A stretch of 64,000 bases of DNA from Streptomyces sp. Ru72 (GTDB lineage: Bacteria; Actinomycetota; Actinomycetes; Streptomycetales; Streptomycetaceae): assembly GCF_002920635.1 (NCBI RefSeq), contig NZ_PQSR01000028.1:1-64000 (forward strand), in the 5' to 3' direction. The translations under genes were made by a program, and so were the position numbers. Position 1 is the first letter of the stretch, and each line of letters opens with the position of its first letter. Below the pieces are notes generated by a model, which made no database searches, had not been told where the DNA came from, and saw only the letters and a list, made by a program, of their open reading frames with translations. Below, in pieces: positions 19,201-26,356 of this stretch.

Positions 19201-19598
19201 CGACCTCGGTCATCCGCAGCGTGAAGGTCGCGGCGGCGTCCACCCGCATCGACGCGAGCTGGACGTTCACGTCCAAGAAGGTGGACAGCGCCCAGCTGCC
19301 CGCCTCGACCGTCCGCTTCGGCGCGACCACCGGCCTGGACAGCCGTGTCGAGGCCGGCAGGAAGGTCACGATCCCGGTCACCGTCCAGGGCGCGGCCGCG
19401 GGCCGCAACCTGAAGTCGCTCTCGGTCTGGGTGTCGTACGACTACGGCAGGACCTGGACCAAGCTGACGGTCAAGAACGGCAGGATCACCTACAAGAACC
19501 CGGCCAAGGGCCAGGGCCTGTCGTTCCACGCCAAGATCGCCGACAAGAAGGGCAACAAGTCGACGATCTCCATCTACAACGCGTTCTACGCCAAGTGA
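16290..19598 (+). CDS. Large secreted subtilisin-like serine protease (S8)
   Basis: A 1102-residue secreted protease. A signal peptide (RRQVRRACAATVATAAAVAL, cleavage near GPASA) is followed by a propeptide (about 40-190) and an S8 catalytic domain (about 195-500). The triad is intact: Asp228 in VLDTGVY, His260 in GHGTHVAS, Ser439 in GTSMATPHVAG. The last 600 residues are beta-rich exterior domains, including Fn3/CARDB-like repeats. The TTG at 16290 was chosen because GGGGGAG lies at proper spacing and gives a clean signal peptide; GTG at 16302 also works, and a longer reading from 16212 has no signal character. It likely degrades external protein. Confidence 0.9.
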   Translation: MRRQVRRACAATVATAAAVALAAGMTGPASAKPAPAAHGAAGGLTAQHRITLITGDRVVVDAKGRVVGLERANGREKVPVQVRKAAGHTYVVPVDAAALIAEGKIDRRLFDITELNSSRTRADQKNGLKVIVGYKGAARTAKADVREAGTLRRTLTSLNADAVLTPQRDAAELWKAVTDGDATASGIAHVWLDGVRKASLDKSVPQIGAPAAWAAGYTGKGVKVAVLDTGVYADHPDLKGQVIEARNFSASATTADKVGHGTHVASIVAGTGAKSHGKYKGVAPGAKILSGKVLDDDGYGDDSGILAGMEWAAQQGADIVNLSLGGADTPDIDPLEAEVNKLSEQKGILFAIAAGNEGENGEKTIGSPGSAADALTVGAVDDKDRLADFSSRGPGLDGAIKPDVTAPGVDITAAAAPGSLIDREVGEKPAGYLTISGTSMATPHVAGAAAILKQEHPDWTYPELKSALTGSAKGGKYTPFQQGSGRIAVDRAIKQTVLAEPSSLSFGTAQWPHTDDTPVARQLTYRNTGKNAVTLALSLTATNPKGQAAPSGFFTLGAKTVTVPAGGTASVPVTVNSKLGGTVDGAYSAYVTATGGGQSVRTAAAVEREAESYDVTLKYVGRDGQTPVHFSDLVAASGADAGKEYFSQSSATTVKIRVPKGTYLLDSLSVKDPTSIEGGLDWLVQPKVSVTRNTAITLDLDKTRSADITVPDASAEPRSAAVSYVYDPAGTSLALSAPSFADIRLAQVGPAIASGLSQSWFGQWTKGGTAEYDVFTGSAVKQLQGAHVRHYKANELATLKLSLGAASSGKTGAVGAYAETPTDTGSNIPVVQNLRGTRTFHVSTGDKAQWTFDFSQYGGKKDAEGFPVPEAYYTLGAPQVLTGCKTYTRTLNTSVFGPVINSDYGLFRADNEIYGYLPLFADGQGHAGSSEFMSVKTTLYRGGTKVGASDDPLFGLKPFEVPSAEATYTLTTSVIRSVKVAAASTRIDASWTFTSKKVDSAQLPASTVRFGATTGLDSRVEAGRKVTIPVTVQGAAAGRNLKSLSVWVSYDYGRTWTKLTVKNGRITYKNPAKGQGLSFHAKIADKKGNKSTISIYNAFYAK

Positions 19599-19624
19599 GC
19601 CGGTAGACGGCGGACGGATGGCGG

Positions 19625-19659
19625 ACGGCCCGCCGGAGGCGATGCCTCCGGCGGGCCGT
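19625..19659. terminator. Terminator between the protease and the HTH regulator
   Basis: ACGGCCCGCCGGAGGC pairs perfectly with GCCTCCGGCGGGCCGT across a GAT loop: a 16-bp stem between two convergent genes. Confidence 0.85.
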
Positions 19660-19716
19660 CGTGCGATGCGGCCCTGCCGCCGGCCGTGAGGGTGCTACGC
19701 GGTCGAGCGCAGCCCG

Positions 19717-20640
19717 TCAGGCGTGCGGCGCGGTCGTGCCCGCGCGGGTGGCGTCCGTGCCCCAGCTCGCCAGCAGCCGCAGCGCCTCCGCCGATGCCGA
19801 GCCCGGCTCGGCGTGGTACGTCACCAGCGCCAGCTCACCGTCGTCCGGCACCCGGAACGACTCGAACTGCAGCGCGAGGTCGCCTACCAGCGGATGCCGC
19901 AACCGCTTCAGCCCGTGGCTCTTCTCCTTGACGTCGTGCGTCGCCCACAGCCGCCGGAAGTCCTCGCTCTTCACCGACAGCTCCCCGACCAGCGCCGACA
20001 GCCGCGGATCGTCCGGGTGACACCCGGCCTCGTACCGCAGCTGGCACACGATGTCGATGGCCTTCTGCTCCCAGTCCACGAACAGGTCCTGGTACTCGGG
20101 CGTGAAGAACGTCATCCGCGCCCAGTTCCGCTCCTGCGGCGGCAGCTGAGCCCAGTCCCCGAAGACGGCCGCGGCCATCCGGTTCCACACCAGGATGTCC
20201 GCACGCCGTCCCACGATGTACGCCGGGACCCCGTCGAAGGAGTCCAGCAGCTGCCTGAGCGGCGTCCGCACCTGCTGCGTCCTGGCCGAAGCCTTCTTCT
20301 TGTGCGCCTTCGGCTTGGCGAGATGCGTCAGATGCGCGTGCTCGGCGTCGGTCAGCCGCAGCGCGCGGGCGATCGAGTCGAGCACCTCCGCGGACACGTT
20401 CCGTCCGTTGCCCTGCTCCAGGCGCGTGTAGTACGCCACGGACACGCCTGCCAGCTGCGCCAGCTCCTCGCGCCTGAGCCCCGGCACCCTGCGGTGGCGG
20501 CCGAAGTCCGGCAGCCCCACGTCCTCCGGCTTGAGCCGGGCTCGGCGGGTGCGCAGGAACTCGCTGAGCTCCGCGCGCCGGTCCAGGGCCTGGCCGGCTC
20601 CCGCGGCGGGCTCGGGCAGGGAGTCGAGCTGTTCATCCAT
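19717..20640 (-). CDS. XRE-family regulator with MmyB-like ligand-binding domain
   Basis: A 307-residue regulator. The N-terminal third (about residues 25-110) holds a Cro/C1-type helix-turn-helix with LRREELAQLAGVSVAYYTRLEQG. The rest is the MmyB-like PAS-related domain (about 130-290) typical of actinobacterial regulators paired with a divergent oxidoreductase; it is thought to bind a fatty acid or similar small ligand. It is divergent from the alcohol dehydrogenase gene and shares a 166-bp gap that holds a perfect 18-bp palindrome, so control of that dehydrogenase and of itself is likely. Confidence 0.9.
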   Translation of the reverse strand: MDEQLDSLPEPAAGAGQALDRRAELSEFLRTRRARLKPEDVGLPDFGRHRRVPGLRREELAQLAGVSVAYYTRLEQGNGRNVSAEVLDSIARALRLTDAEHAHLTHLAKPKAHKKKASARTQQVRTPLRQLLDSFDGVPAYIVGRRADILVWNRMAAAVFGDWAQLPPQERNWARMTFFTPEYQDLFVDWEQKAIDIVCQLRYEAGCHPDDPRLSALVGELSVKSEDFRRLWATHDVKEKSHGLKRLRHPLVGDLALQFESFRVPDDGELALVTYHAEPGSASAEALRLLASWGTDATRAGTTAPHA

Positions 20641-20652
20641 ACGTCCAGTATT

Positions 20653-20670
20653 CCCGGTCGTACGACCGGG
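20653..20670. promoter_or_regulatory. Perfect 18-bp palindrome, likely operator for the HTH/dehydrogenase pair
   Basis: CCCGGTCGTACGACCGGG lies 12 bp upstream of the regulator start, in the gap shared with the dehydrogenase gene. A second related site, GACCGCTGGTC with TCGTA next to it, lies about 25 bp further on (near 20692-20706). Two sites of shared half-sequence (GGTCGTA) between divergent genes are the usual pattern for a dimeric regulator. Confidence 0.7.
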
Positions 20671-20806
20671 AGCCTGACCTCGCCAGTGGTAGGACCGCTG
20701 GTCGTAGGCAGAGCCGTGGCCTGGGTGACTCGGCTGCCGTCCGGCAGGCTGGACGCCGTGCCCGGTGGAAGGCAGCCGGGCGCGCGACCCCTAGGAGAAA
20801 CTCCGC

Positions 20807-21847
20807 ATGACCACCGTTGCCGCATACGCCGCACCTGCCGCGAAGGCCCCGCTCGAGCGCACCACGATCGAGCGCCGCGAGGTCCGCGAGTTCGACGTCC
20901 TGATCGACATCAAGTTCGCCGGTATCTGCCACTCGGACATCCACCAGGCCCGTGAGGGCTGGGGCGAGGCGATCTTCCCGATGGTTCCCGGCCACGAGAT
21001 CGCGGGCGTGGTCTCCGAGGTCGGCCCCGGCGTGACCAAGTTCAAGGTCGGCGACCGCGTGGGTGTCGGCTGCCTTGTCGACTCCTGCCGCGAGTGCGAG
21101 AACTGTGAGAAGGGCCTGGAGCAGTACTGCCTCAAGGGTGGCGTCGGCACGTACAACGCCGTCGGCAAGGACGGCGAGCCCACCTACGGCGGCTACTCCG
21201 AGAAGATCGTCGTCGACGAGAACTTCGTCGTCCGTATCCCGGACGGCCTCTCCCTCGACGTGGCGGCCCCGCTGCTGTGCGCCGGCATCACCACGTACTC
21301 CCCGCTGCGCCACTGGAACGCGGGCCCCGGCAAGAAGGTCGCGATCGTCGGCCTGGGCGGCCTCGGCCACATGGGCGTGAAGATCGCGCACGCGCTGGGC
21401 GCCGAGGTGACCGTGCTCTCGCAGTCCCTTCGCAAGAAGGACGACGGGCTGAAGCTGGGCGCCGACCACTACTACGCCACCAGCGACCCGAAGACCTTCG
21501 AGGAGCTGCGCGGCACGTTCGACCTGATCATCTCCACCGTGTCGGCGCCGATGGACTTCGGCGCGCTCCTGTCGCTGCTGAAGACGGACGGCGCGCTGGT
21601 GAACGTGGGCGCCCCCGAGGAGCCCATCTCGCTCAACCTGTTCTCGGTGATCTCCGGCCGCAAGACCCTCGCCGGCTCCGGCATCGGCGGCATCCGTGAG
21701 ACCCAGGAGATGCTGGACTTCTGCGCGGAGCACGGTGTCGGCGCCGAGATCGAGCTGATCAGCGCCTCCGAGATCAACGAGGCGTACGAGCGGGTGCTGA
21801 GCAGCGACGTCCGGTACCGGTTCGTGATCGACACGGCCACCATCTGA
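20807..21847 (+). CDS. Zinc-dependent NAD(P) alcohol dehydrogenase (cinnamyl/YahK type)
   Basis: A 346-residue medium-chain dehydrogenase. The catalytic zinc site starts with CHSDIHQ and PGHEIAG (about residues 47-66). The structural zinc site is the four-cysteine block CRECENCEKGLEQYC (about 93-107). The cofactor fold is VGLGGLGHMGVK (about 182-193). The overall pattern is that of YahK/CAD-type aldehyde reductases, which prefer NADPH and reduce aldehydes to alcohols. AGGAGAAA precedes the ATG. It is divergent from an XRE regulator, suggesting induction by an aldehyde or related stress; that is inference. Confidence 0.93.
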   Translation: MTTVAAYAAPAAKAPLERTTIERREVREFDVLIDIKFAGICHSDIHQAREGWGEAIFPMVPGHEIAGVVSEVGPGVTKFKVGDRVGVGCLVDSCRECENCEKGLEQYCLKGGVGTYNAVGKDGEPTYGGYSEKIVVDENFVVRIPDGLSLDVAAPLLCAGITTYSPLRHWNAGPGKKVAIVGLGGLGHMGVKIAHALGAEVTVLSQSLRKKDDGLKLGADHYYATSDPKTFEELRGTFDLIISTVSAPMDFGALLSLLKTDGALVNVGAPEEPISLNLFSVISGRKTLAGSGIGGIRETQEMLDFCAEHGVGAEIELISASEINEAYERVLSSDVRYRFVIDTATI

Positions 21848-21866
21848 CCATCCCCGACAGCACCAT

Positions 21867-21893
21867 GTGAGGCGGCCCCTGTGGCCGCCTCAC
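21867..21893. terminator. Terminator after the alcohol dehydrogenase gene
   Basis: GTGAGGCGGCC pairs with GGCCGCCTCAC across a 5-nt loop: an 11-bp perfect stem 19 bp past the stop. Confidence 0.75.
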
Positions 21894-22007
21894 GCGCGTC
21901 GTCGGTCGAAGGTCGCAGCGGCGTGGGTCCGAAGACCGATGTGCCGCCCCCTCCCGCTGCCTAGCCTGGAAAGTGGTTCCGGCAACCGGGGGACAGGAGG
22001 CCCGACC

Positions 22008-22394
22008 ATGTCCGTGGAGCTCAACCACACGATCGTCGCCGCACACGACAAGGAGGCGTCCGCCCGCTTCCTCGCCGATCTGCTGGGGCTGGAGGTGGCG
22101 CCGCCGTTCGGCCCGTTCACGCCAGTGGAGATCCCCAACGGCGTGACGCTGGACTACATGGAGACCACCGGCTCGATCACCCCGCAGCACTACGCGTTCC
22201 TGGTCTCCGAGGACGACTTCGACGTGATCTTCGCCCGTATCCGGGACAGGGGCCTGAGGTACTGGGCGGACCCGTACCACCACCGCCCCGGAGAGATCAA
22301 CCACAACGACGGCGGCCGGGGCGCGTACTTCGACGACCCGAACGGCCACAACATGGAGATCCTGACGAGGCCCTACGGAAGCGGCGGGGACTGA
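22008..22394 (+). CDS. VOC (glyoxalase/dioxygenase superfamily) protein
   Basis: A 128-residue single VOC-fold unit. HTIVAAHDKEASARFLADLLGL is split over the usual first beta-alpha module. The second half ends in GGRGAYFDDPNGHNMEILTRPYG, the standard VOC closing motif with the metal-ligand Glu. His5 and the closing Glu fit metal ligands. The exact reaction (glyoxalase, dioxygenase or resistance) cannot be told. The ATG at 22008 follows GGAGG at good spacing; a longer reading from 21867 lacks coding bias. Confidence 0.88.
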   Translation: MSVELNHTIVAAHDKEASARFLADLLGLEVAPPFGPFTPVEIPNGVTLDYMETTGSITPQHYAFLVSEDDFDVIFARIRDRGLRYWADPYHHRPGEINHNDGGRGAYFDDPNGHNMEILTRPYGSGGD

Positions 22395-22445
22395 GGTTCA
22401 TCCGGTTGGAGGCGCGATCCCGCGGCCGGGGCCGAACCCCGGTCC

Positions 22446-22476
22446 AGGCCCCGCAGGGCCTTGCCCTGCGGGGCCT
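22446..22476. terminator. Terminator after the VOC gene
   Basis: AGGCCCCGCAGGGC pairs perfectly with GCCCTGCGGGGCCT across CTT: a 14-bp stem about 50 bp past the stop. Confidence 0.8.
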
Positions 22477-22650
22477 CGCGCGCATGTGACGCCTCGCCGA
22501 ACCGGTCCCGGGGCCCCGTCGGTTGAGATGGTCGTCGGATTGCGATCGAGAGTGCGCCACCTTAGCTTCAGGGCGTCGGAATCTCCCGACAAAGTCCGCA
22601 TAGGTTCTCTATGTCGGCTTTCACCCCTGGTGCCATCGAACGGAGCATTC

Positions 22651-23124
22651 ATGTCGGTGATGACCGGTACCCAGCCCCTGCAGCAGTTCGGCCAGCAGCA
22701 GTTCGGCCAGCAGCCGATCGCGCAGGTCGTCCAGCAGACCATCCAGCAGGCCTGTCAGCAGGCCAGTCAGCAGATCGCGCAGCGCATGCAGCAGACGCTG
22801 CAGCAGATCCAGCAGGTCCAGCAGCAGCTTCAGCAGCAGGGCATGGCCCACCAGGCGCACCCCTACCTGGCCATCGCGCTGCACACGACGCTGCGCCAGG
22901 GCGTGCGGCACGCGGTGGAGCAGTCCGTGCAGCAGGCGCTGCCGATCGCGATCCTGACGCTGGTCCAGCAGAGCCAGCAGGGCCAGCAGGGCCAGCAGGG
23001 CCAGCAGGGCATGCAGCCGTGGGGCCCCGGCGGGGCGGGCGGCGGGCAGTTCGGCCAGCCGTACCAGCAGCAGTACCAGCAGCCCGGCTTCGGCTTCGGC
23101 CAGATGCCCTTCGGCATCGGCTGA
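22651..23124 (+). CDS. Glutamine-rich low-complexity protein
   Basis: A 157-residue protein in which 54 residues (34 percent) are Gln. Residues 1-65 are QQ pairs spaced every 4 residues (VVQQTIQQACQQASQQ), consistent with a helix carrying a Gln stripe or a coiled coil. Residues about 66-108 are an ordinary sequence with hydrophobic character. The end is GQQ repeats (about 113-124) and a Gly/Phe/Gln-rich tail. There is no signal peptide and no recognised domain. Codon use is typical of the genome. The composition resembles phase-separating or amyloid-prone proteins. The ATG at 22651 gives the best start. A strong hairpin separates it from the next gene. Confidence 0.8.
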   Translation: MSVMTGTQPLQQFGQQQFGQQPIAQVVQQTIQQACQQASQQIAQRMQQTLQQIQQVQQQLQQQGMAHQAHPYLAIALHTTLRQGVRHAVEQSVQQALPIAILTLVQQSQQGQQGQQGQQGMQPWGPGGAGGGQFGQPYQQQYQQPGFGFGQMPFGIG

Positions 23125-23139
23125 CGTCCGGCGGCGCGC

Positions 23140-23180
23140 GATGCGGTGTGCCCAGGAACGGTTCCCGGGCACACCGCATC
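23140..23180. terminator. Terminator after the glutamine-rich gene
   Basis: GATGCGGTGTGCCC pairs perfectly with GGGCACACCGCATC (14 bp), and the loop itself contains GGAAC/GTTCC. It begins 15 bp after the stop and probably ends the transcript before the next gene. Confidence 0.8.
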
Positions 23181-23253
23181 ACTGTGGAAGCGCGGCCGCC
23201 CGTCACCGGATCAGGAGCAGACGAACGACGCAGGCGTGGTGAAGGTGGACGCA

Positions 23254-24990
23254 ATGGTCAAGGAAAGACCCGGAAACAACCGGGAGAGCGGGTCCGAGGG
23301 ATCGGTTTCCGGTGGGATGGGACCCGAGGGCAAGGAGACGGGGCCACAGAGGAAGGGAGGCCCGTCGCCGATCACGGTCCAGCCGCGCCGGGCCCGGTAC
23401 ATGGTGACACCCCTGCCGCAGAGTCTGCTCCCCCAGGGAGTCGCCGAACTCGGCATGGACGCGCTGTGCGACCGGCTGGAGCGCATGCCCGAGGTGACGG
23501 TGACCCGCAGACTCCGGTCGCCGGAGAAGCTGAAGTCGGCCGGAATGCAGCCTTCCTGCCCGGAGATCGTGGTCGTCGAGGCGGCGGAGGCCCAGGTACC
23601 GGCCATGCGGTCGCTGCATGTGCACATCGAACCGGATCTTCCGCTGTCCGGAACAGGACCGGCCGCCGCGCCGACCGCGGGCGTGCTGCCGCTGCGCGAT
23701 CCGGGGCTGGTCATGCCGCTGGAGGAGCCCGCGGAGATCTCGCTGCGCGTGTGCGGGCCGGACGGCGAACCGCTGGCGGGCGCGGGGGTGTTCCTGATCG
23801 GGGCGACCTGGCCGAGCCAGGGCGTCACCGCGGCCGACGGGACGGTCACCCTCACCCTGGCGACCGAGACCGCGGAGACGGTCCAGTCCCTGTACGTCCG
23901 CCCCGTCGGCGGTTACACCGACCGCTGGATCCACCGGCCCGACCTGTCGGCGACACAGGAGAACCTGGTCACCCTCACCCCGCTGGCCCAGGTGTACCCG
24001 GAGCTGGAGCAGCGGCAGCAGTACGGCTGGGGCCAGCAGGCCATGCGACTGGACCGGCTGCCGCCCACGTTCCGCGCCTTCGGCGTCCGGGTCGCGGTCA
24101 TCGGTTCGGGCGTCAGCACCGAGCATCCCGATCTGCGGCAGCGCGTGCGCTCCGGTGTCGATCTCGTGCGCGGCACCGACAACGGCTGGGCCCACGACAC
24201 CCTGGGCACCGGCACCCACGCGGCGGGCATCATCGCCGGCGCGGACACCGGCAAGGGGATCATCGGCATCGCCGTCGACGCCGAGATCGAGGTCTGCCAG
24301 GTGCTGCCCGACGGACACTTCAGCGACCTGATCGCCGCTCTGGACCACTGCATCGAGCGCGAGGTCGACGTCGCCCATCTCGCGGTGGCCGCGCCGTACC
24401 CTTCGGCACTGGTCTCCCGCAAACTGGCCGACGCCTACGCGGCGGGCATCGCCTGCGTCGCACCCGCGGGCGACACCGGCGGACCGGTCGGCTTCCCGGG
24501 CTCGCTGCCCACCGTGTTCACCGTCGGCGCGCTGGGGGTCTTCGGCTCGTACCCGCAGGACACCTCCCAAGCCACCCACATCGGGCCGCAGTTGACCCCC
24601 GAAGGGCTGTTCGCCGCACCGTTCAGCTGCTACGGCCCCGGCGTGGACGCGGCCGCCCCCGGAGTGGCGGTCCTGTCGTGCGCCCCGCGCGGCGGCTACA
24701 CGGCCCTGGACGGCACCGGTACCGCCTCGGCCCATGTGGCCGGTCTCGCCGCCCTCGTTCTCGCCCATCACGAGGACTTCCACGGCCAGTTGCTGCCGCG
24801 CGGCCCCGGCCGGGTGCAGCACCTGTTCGAGATCATCGCCGGGAGCTGCCGCCAACTGGCCGCCCCCGGAACGCTGGAGGCCACCCGCGTCGGACGCGGC
24901 CTGCCCGACGCCCTGGTGGCCCTCGGCCTGGCCCCCGGAGTGCAGCTCGCTCCGGCCCTGTCGCCGTACGCCTCGTCCATGGCGGGATGA
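23254..24990 (+). CDS. Subtilase-fold protein with all catalytic residues replaced (pseudo-protease)
   Basis: A 578-residue protein with a propeptide-like N-terminus, a beta-sandwich (about residues 150-235, with the VCGPDGEPLAGAGVFL pattern of carboxypeptidase-regulatory domains) and an S8 domain (about 270-535). The S8 fold is plain from VAVIGSGVSTEHPDL, GTGTHAAGIIAG and GTGTASAHVAGLAAL. Compared with active subtilases, the catalytic Asp is Gly284, the His is Thr319, the Ser is Gly489, and the oxyanion Asn is Asp in APAGDTGG. The protein should be inactive as a protease and may bind a peptide or partner. There is no signal peptide. The start at 23254 follows AAGGTGG; upstream starts in the frame are possible. 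Confidence 0.85.
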   Translation: MVKERPGNNRESGSEGSVSGGMGPEGKETGPQRKGGPSPITVQPRRARYMVTPLPQSLLPQGVAELGMDALCDRLERMPEVTVTRRLRSPEKLKSAGMQPSCPEIVVVEAAEAQVPAMRSLHVHIEPDLPLSGTGPAAAPTAGVLPLRDPGLVMPLEEPAEISLRVCGPDGEPLAGAGVFLIGATWPSQGVTAADGTVTLTLATETAETVQSLYVRPVGGYTDRWIHRPDLSATQENLVTLTPLAQVYPELEQRQQYGWGQQAMRLDRLPPTFRAFGVRVAVIGSGVSTEHPDLRQRVRSGVDLVRGTDNGWAHDTLGTGTHAAGIIAGADTGKGIIGIAVDAEIEVCQVLPDGHFSDLIAALDHCIEREVDVAHLAVAAPYPSALVSRKLADAYAAGIACVAPAGDTGGPVGFPGSLPTVFTVGALGVFGSYPQDTSQATHIGPQLTPEGLFAAPFSCYGPGVDAAAPGVAVLSCAPRGGYTALDGTGTASAHVAGLAALVLAHHEDFHGQLLPRGPGRVQHLFEIIAGSCRQLAAPGTLEATRVGRGLPDALVALGLAPGVQLAPALSPYASSMAG

Positions 24991-24995
24991 CCACG

Positions 24996-25046
24996 CACAC
25001 ACGGATCGGCACCCGCTCGCTCGGGGCGGGTGCCGATCCGTGTGTG
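24996..25046. terminator. Bidirectional terminator, 21-bp stem
   Basis: A 21-bp perfect inverted repeat (24996-25016 and 25026-25046) with a 9-nt loop lies between the convergent pseudo-protease and membrane-protein genes. Confidence 0.9.
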
Positions 25047-25067
25047 TCGTTCGCGCGGAGTCCTGGG

Positions 25068-25790
25068 TCAGCCGCCGCCGGCCGGCTCCTTGCCGGGGGC
25101 GGCGTGCCGGGGGCGGTACTTGCACGACACCTGGCCGACGAGCTCCCGGAAGCACACCAGGGCGGTGATCGGCGGAATCCCGACGATCACCATCGAGAGC
25201 ACGGAGTACGAGGAGTGGCTGATGCACAGGGCCACTGCCGTCGCGGAGGCGATCAGGATGACGCACCAGGACCGCCGGGCGGTGCGGTGCTGGAAGGCCG
25301 CCCGCAGGATGGACAGCGCGGCCACGAACCACGGTCCGTACACCGTCAGCGGCCACCACTGGGCGAGCGGCGCGGGCAGGACGGTGGCGGCGATCTCGCG
25401 CAGCTGGTTGTAGGAGTAGGCGGTGGACCAGCCCAGCATCGCCACCGCGCACGCGGCGATCGTGGCGACCAGGAGCGTGGCGGGGCTCAGTCGCTGACCG
25501 CCGTCGAGGATGTGGGAGGCCGGCCGGTGGCGCCGCCGGTCGATCCGGTGGCGGTGCTGGCCGTCCAGGGAGGGCGGGGCGGGGTCCACGGCCGACACGG
25601 TGGAGAGCATCTGGGCCAGCTCTTCGTCGGGATCCCAGCCGTTCGGCGCGATGTCCGGGCCGGGGGCGCTCCACACGGGATGCGTCTCGAGGGGATCGAC
25701 ATGATAAGAGTGCTGGCCGAGCACATCATGATCGGATCTCAGGGCGAACTGAATGTCGTAGAGGCTTGGCTCGCCTTGAAGCCTGTCCAT
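25068..25790 (-). CDS. Membrane protein with four helices, DUF2637-like
   Basis: A 240-residue protein: about 105 hydrophilic, acidic and then Arg/His-rich cytoplasmic residues, then four membrane helices (about residues 107-127, 143-163, 170-190 and 193-213) and a Pro/Gly-rich end. The helix region resembles the DUF2637 family of actinobacterial membrane proteins, some of which are coded by integrative elements; the match is from memory. The ATG at 25790 was chosen for GGAGG ten bases upstream. The gene follows a 59-residue gene by 25 bp and is probably in one operon with it. The DNA here is lower in GC than its surroundings. Confidence 0.75.
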   Translation of the reverse strand: MDRLQGEPSLYDIQFALRSDHDVLGQHSYHVDPLETHPVWSAPGPDIAPNGWDPDEELAQMLSTVSAVDPAPPSLDGQHRHRIDRRRHRPASHILDGGQRLSPATLLVATIAACAVAMLGWSTAYSYNQLREIAATVLPAPLAQWWPLTVYGPWFVAALSILRAAFQHRTARRSWCVILIASATAVALCISHSSYSVLSMVIVGIPPITALVCFRELVGQVSCKYRPRHAAPGKEPAGGG

Positions 25791-25815
25791 TCTCGAAGTT
25801 CCTCCGAGCTCTGTA

Positions 25816-25995
25816 TCAGGATGCTCCGTCCAGAGCGCGCAGGTATTCGCTCTCCATGTCACTGATCTTCTTGAGGAAGTCTTCAAGAAGGTCCGAACAG
25901 CCCTTGAGGCGCACGTCACCGCCGGCCGGCTCGTGCCAGCCGGCGCCACTTCCGACGGGGATCTGATCTTCCGGTTCGTTCCAAGTCACGATCAC
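25816..25995 (-). CDS. 59-residue acidic protein, partner of the DUF2637-like gene
   Basis: A short gene reading MIVTWNEPEDQIPVGSGAGW and ending in a helical stretch DLLEDFLKKISDMESEYL. The protein is acidic with no membrane segment; the C-terminal 25 residues have a heptad-like pattern and could be a small coiled coil. The start is GTG, with a second in-frame GTG two codons later. It reads directly into the membrane-protein gene (25-bp gap), so the two are likely co-transcribed and the products may interact. It is not recognised as any family. Confidence 0.65.
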   Translation of the reverse strand: MIVTWNEPEDQIPVGSGAGWHEPAGGDVRLKGCSDLLEDFLKKISDMESEYLRALDGAS

Positions 25996-26356
25996 CTAAC
26001 GAGCGCCACGGGGCGCCCAGGTATCCGGCATTTGGGGGAATAAATCGACGGAGAATCGTTTCGGCAGTCAGATGACAGTACCTGGCCGACGTAATTTCCA
26101 ATAATCCGCGCAATCGTATTTCAGTGAATAGGATTTGACCGTGTGTGAAGCGCCGGGGTGAGCCGCCCGGGGGCACCTCCCACCGGGTGACCGAGCGAAA
26201 ACCCGCTCGCCGCTTCCATGCCGCAACGCTTCCACCGAGGTCACCGGATGATCCTGCGGGATGGTCACCCGGATGCCTTTCGGCGCCTCCCGCCGCCGTG
26301 CGGCCACGGTGGATACCTTCGGGCTCCGTCATCAGCCGCTACCGAGGAGATCCGGA
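25996..26356. other. AT-richer divergent intergenic region
   Basis: This 361-bp gap separates the leftward 59-residue gene from the rightward AOC-like gene. The part at about 26030-26140 is markedly AT-rich for this genome and must hold the leftward promoter. Frames crossing it lack coding bias. No repeat or RNA gene was recognised. Confidence 0.5.

Noticed and set aside
16272..19529. A very long minus-strand open frame opposite the secreted protease gene
   Set aside because: It is the antisense shadow of a GC-rich gene. Its translation is Arg/Gly/Val-rich without any domain, while the plus strand has an intact subtilase with signal peptide.
23203..25674. An 823-codon minus-strand frame opposite the pseudo-protease
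   Set aside because: It is a shadow frame of low-complexity composition that also runs through a strong terminator.
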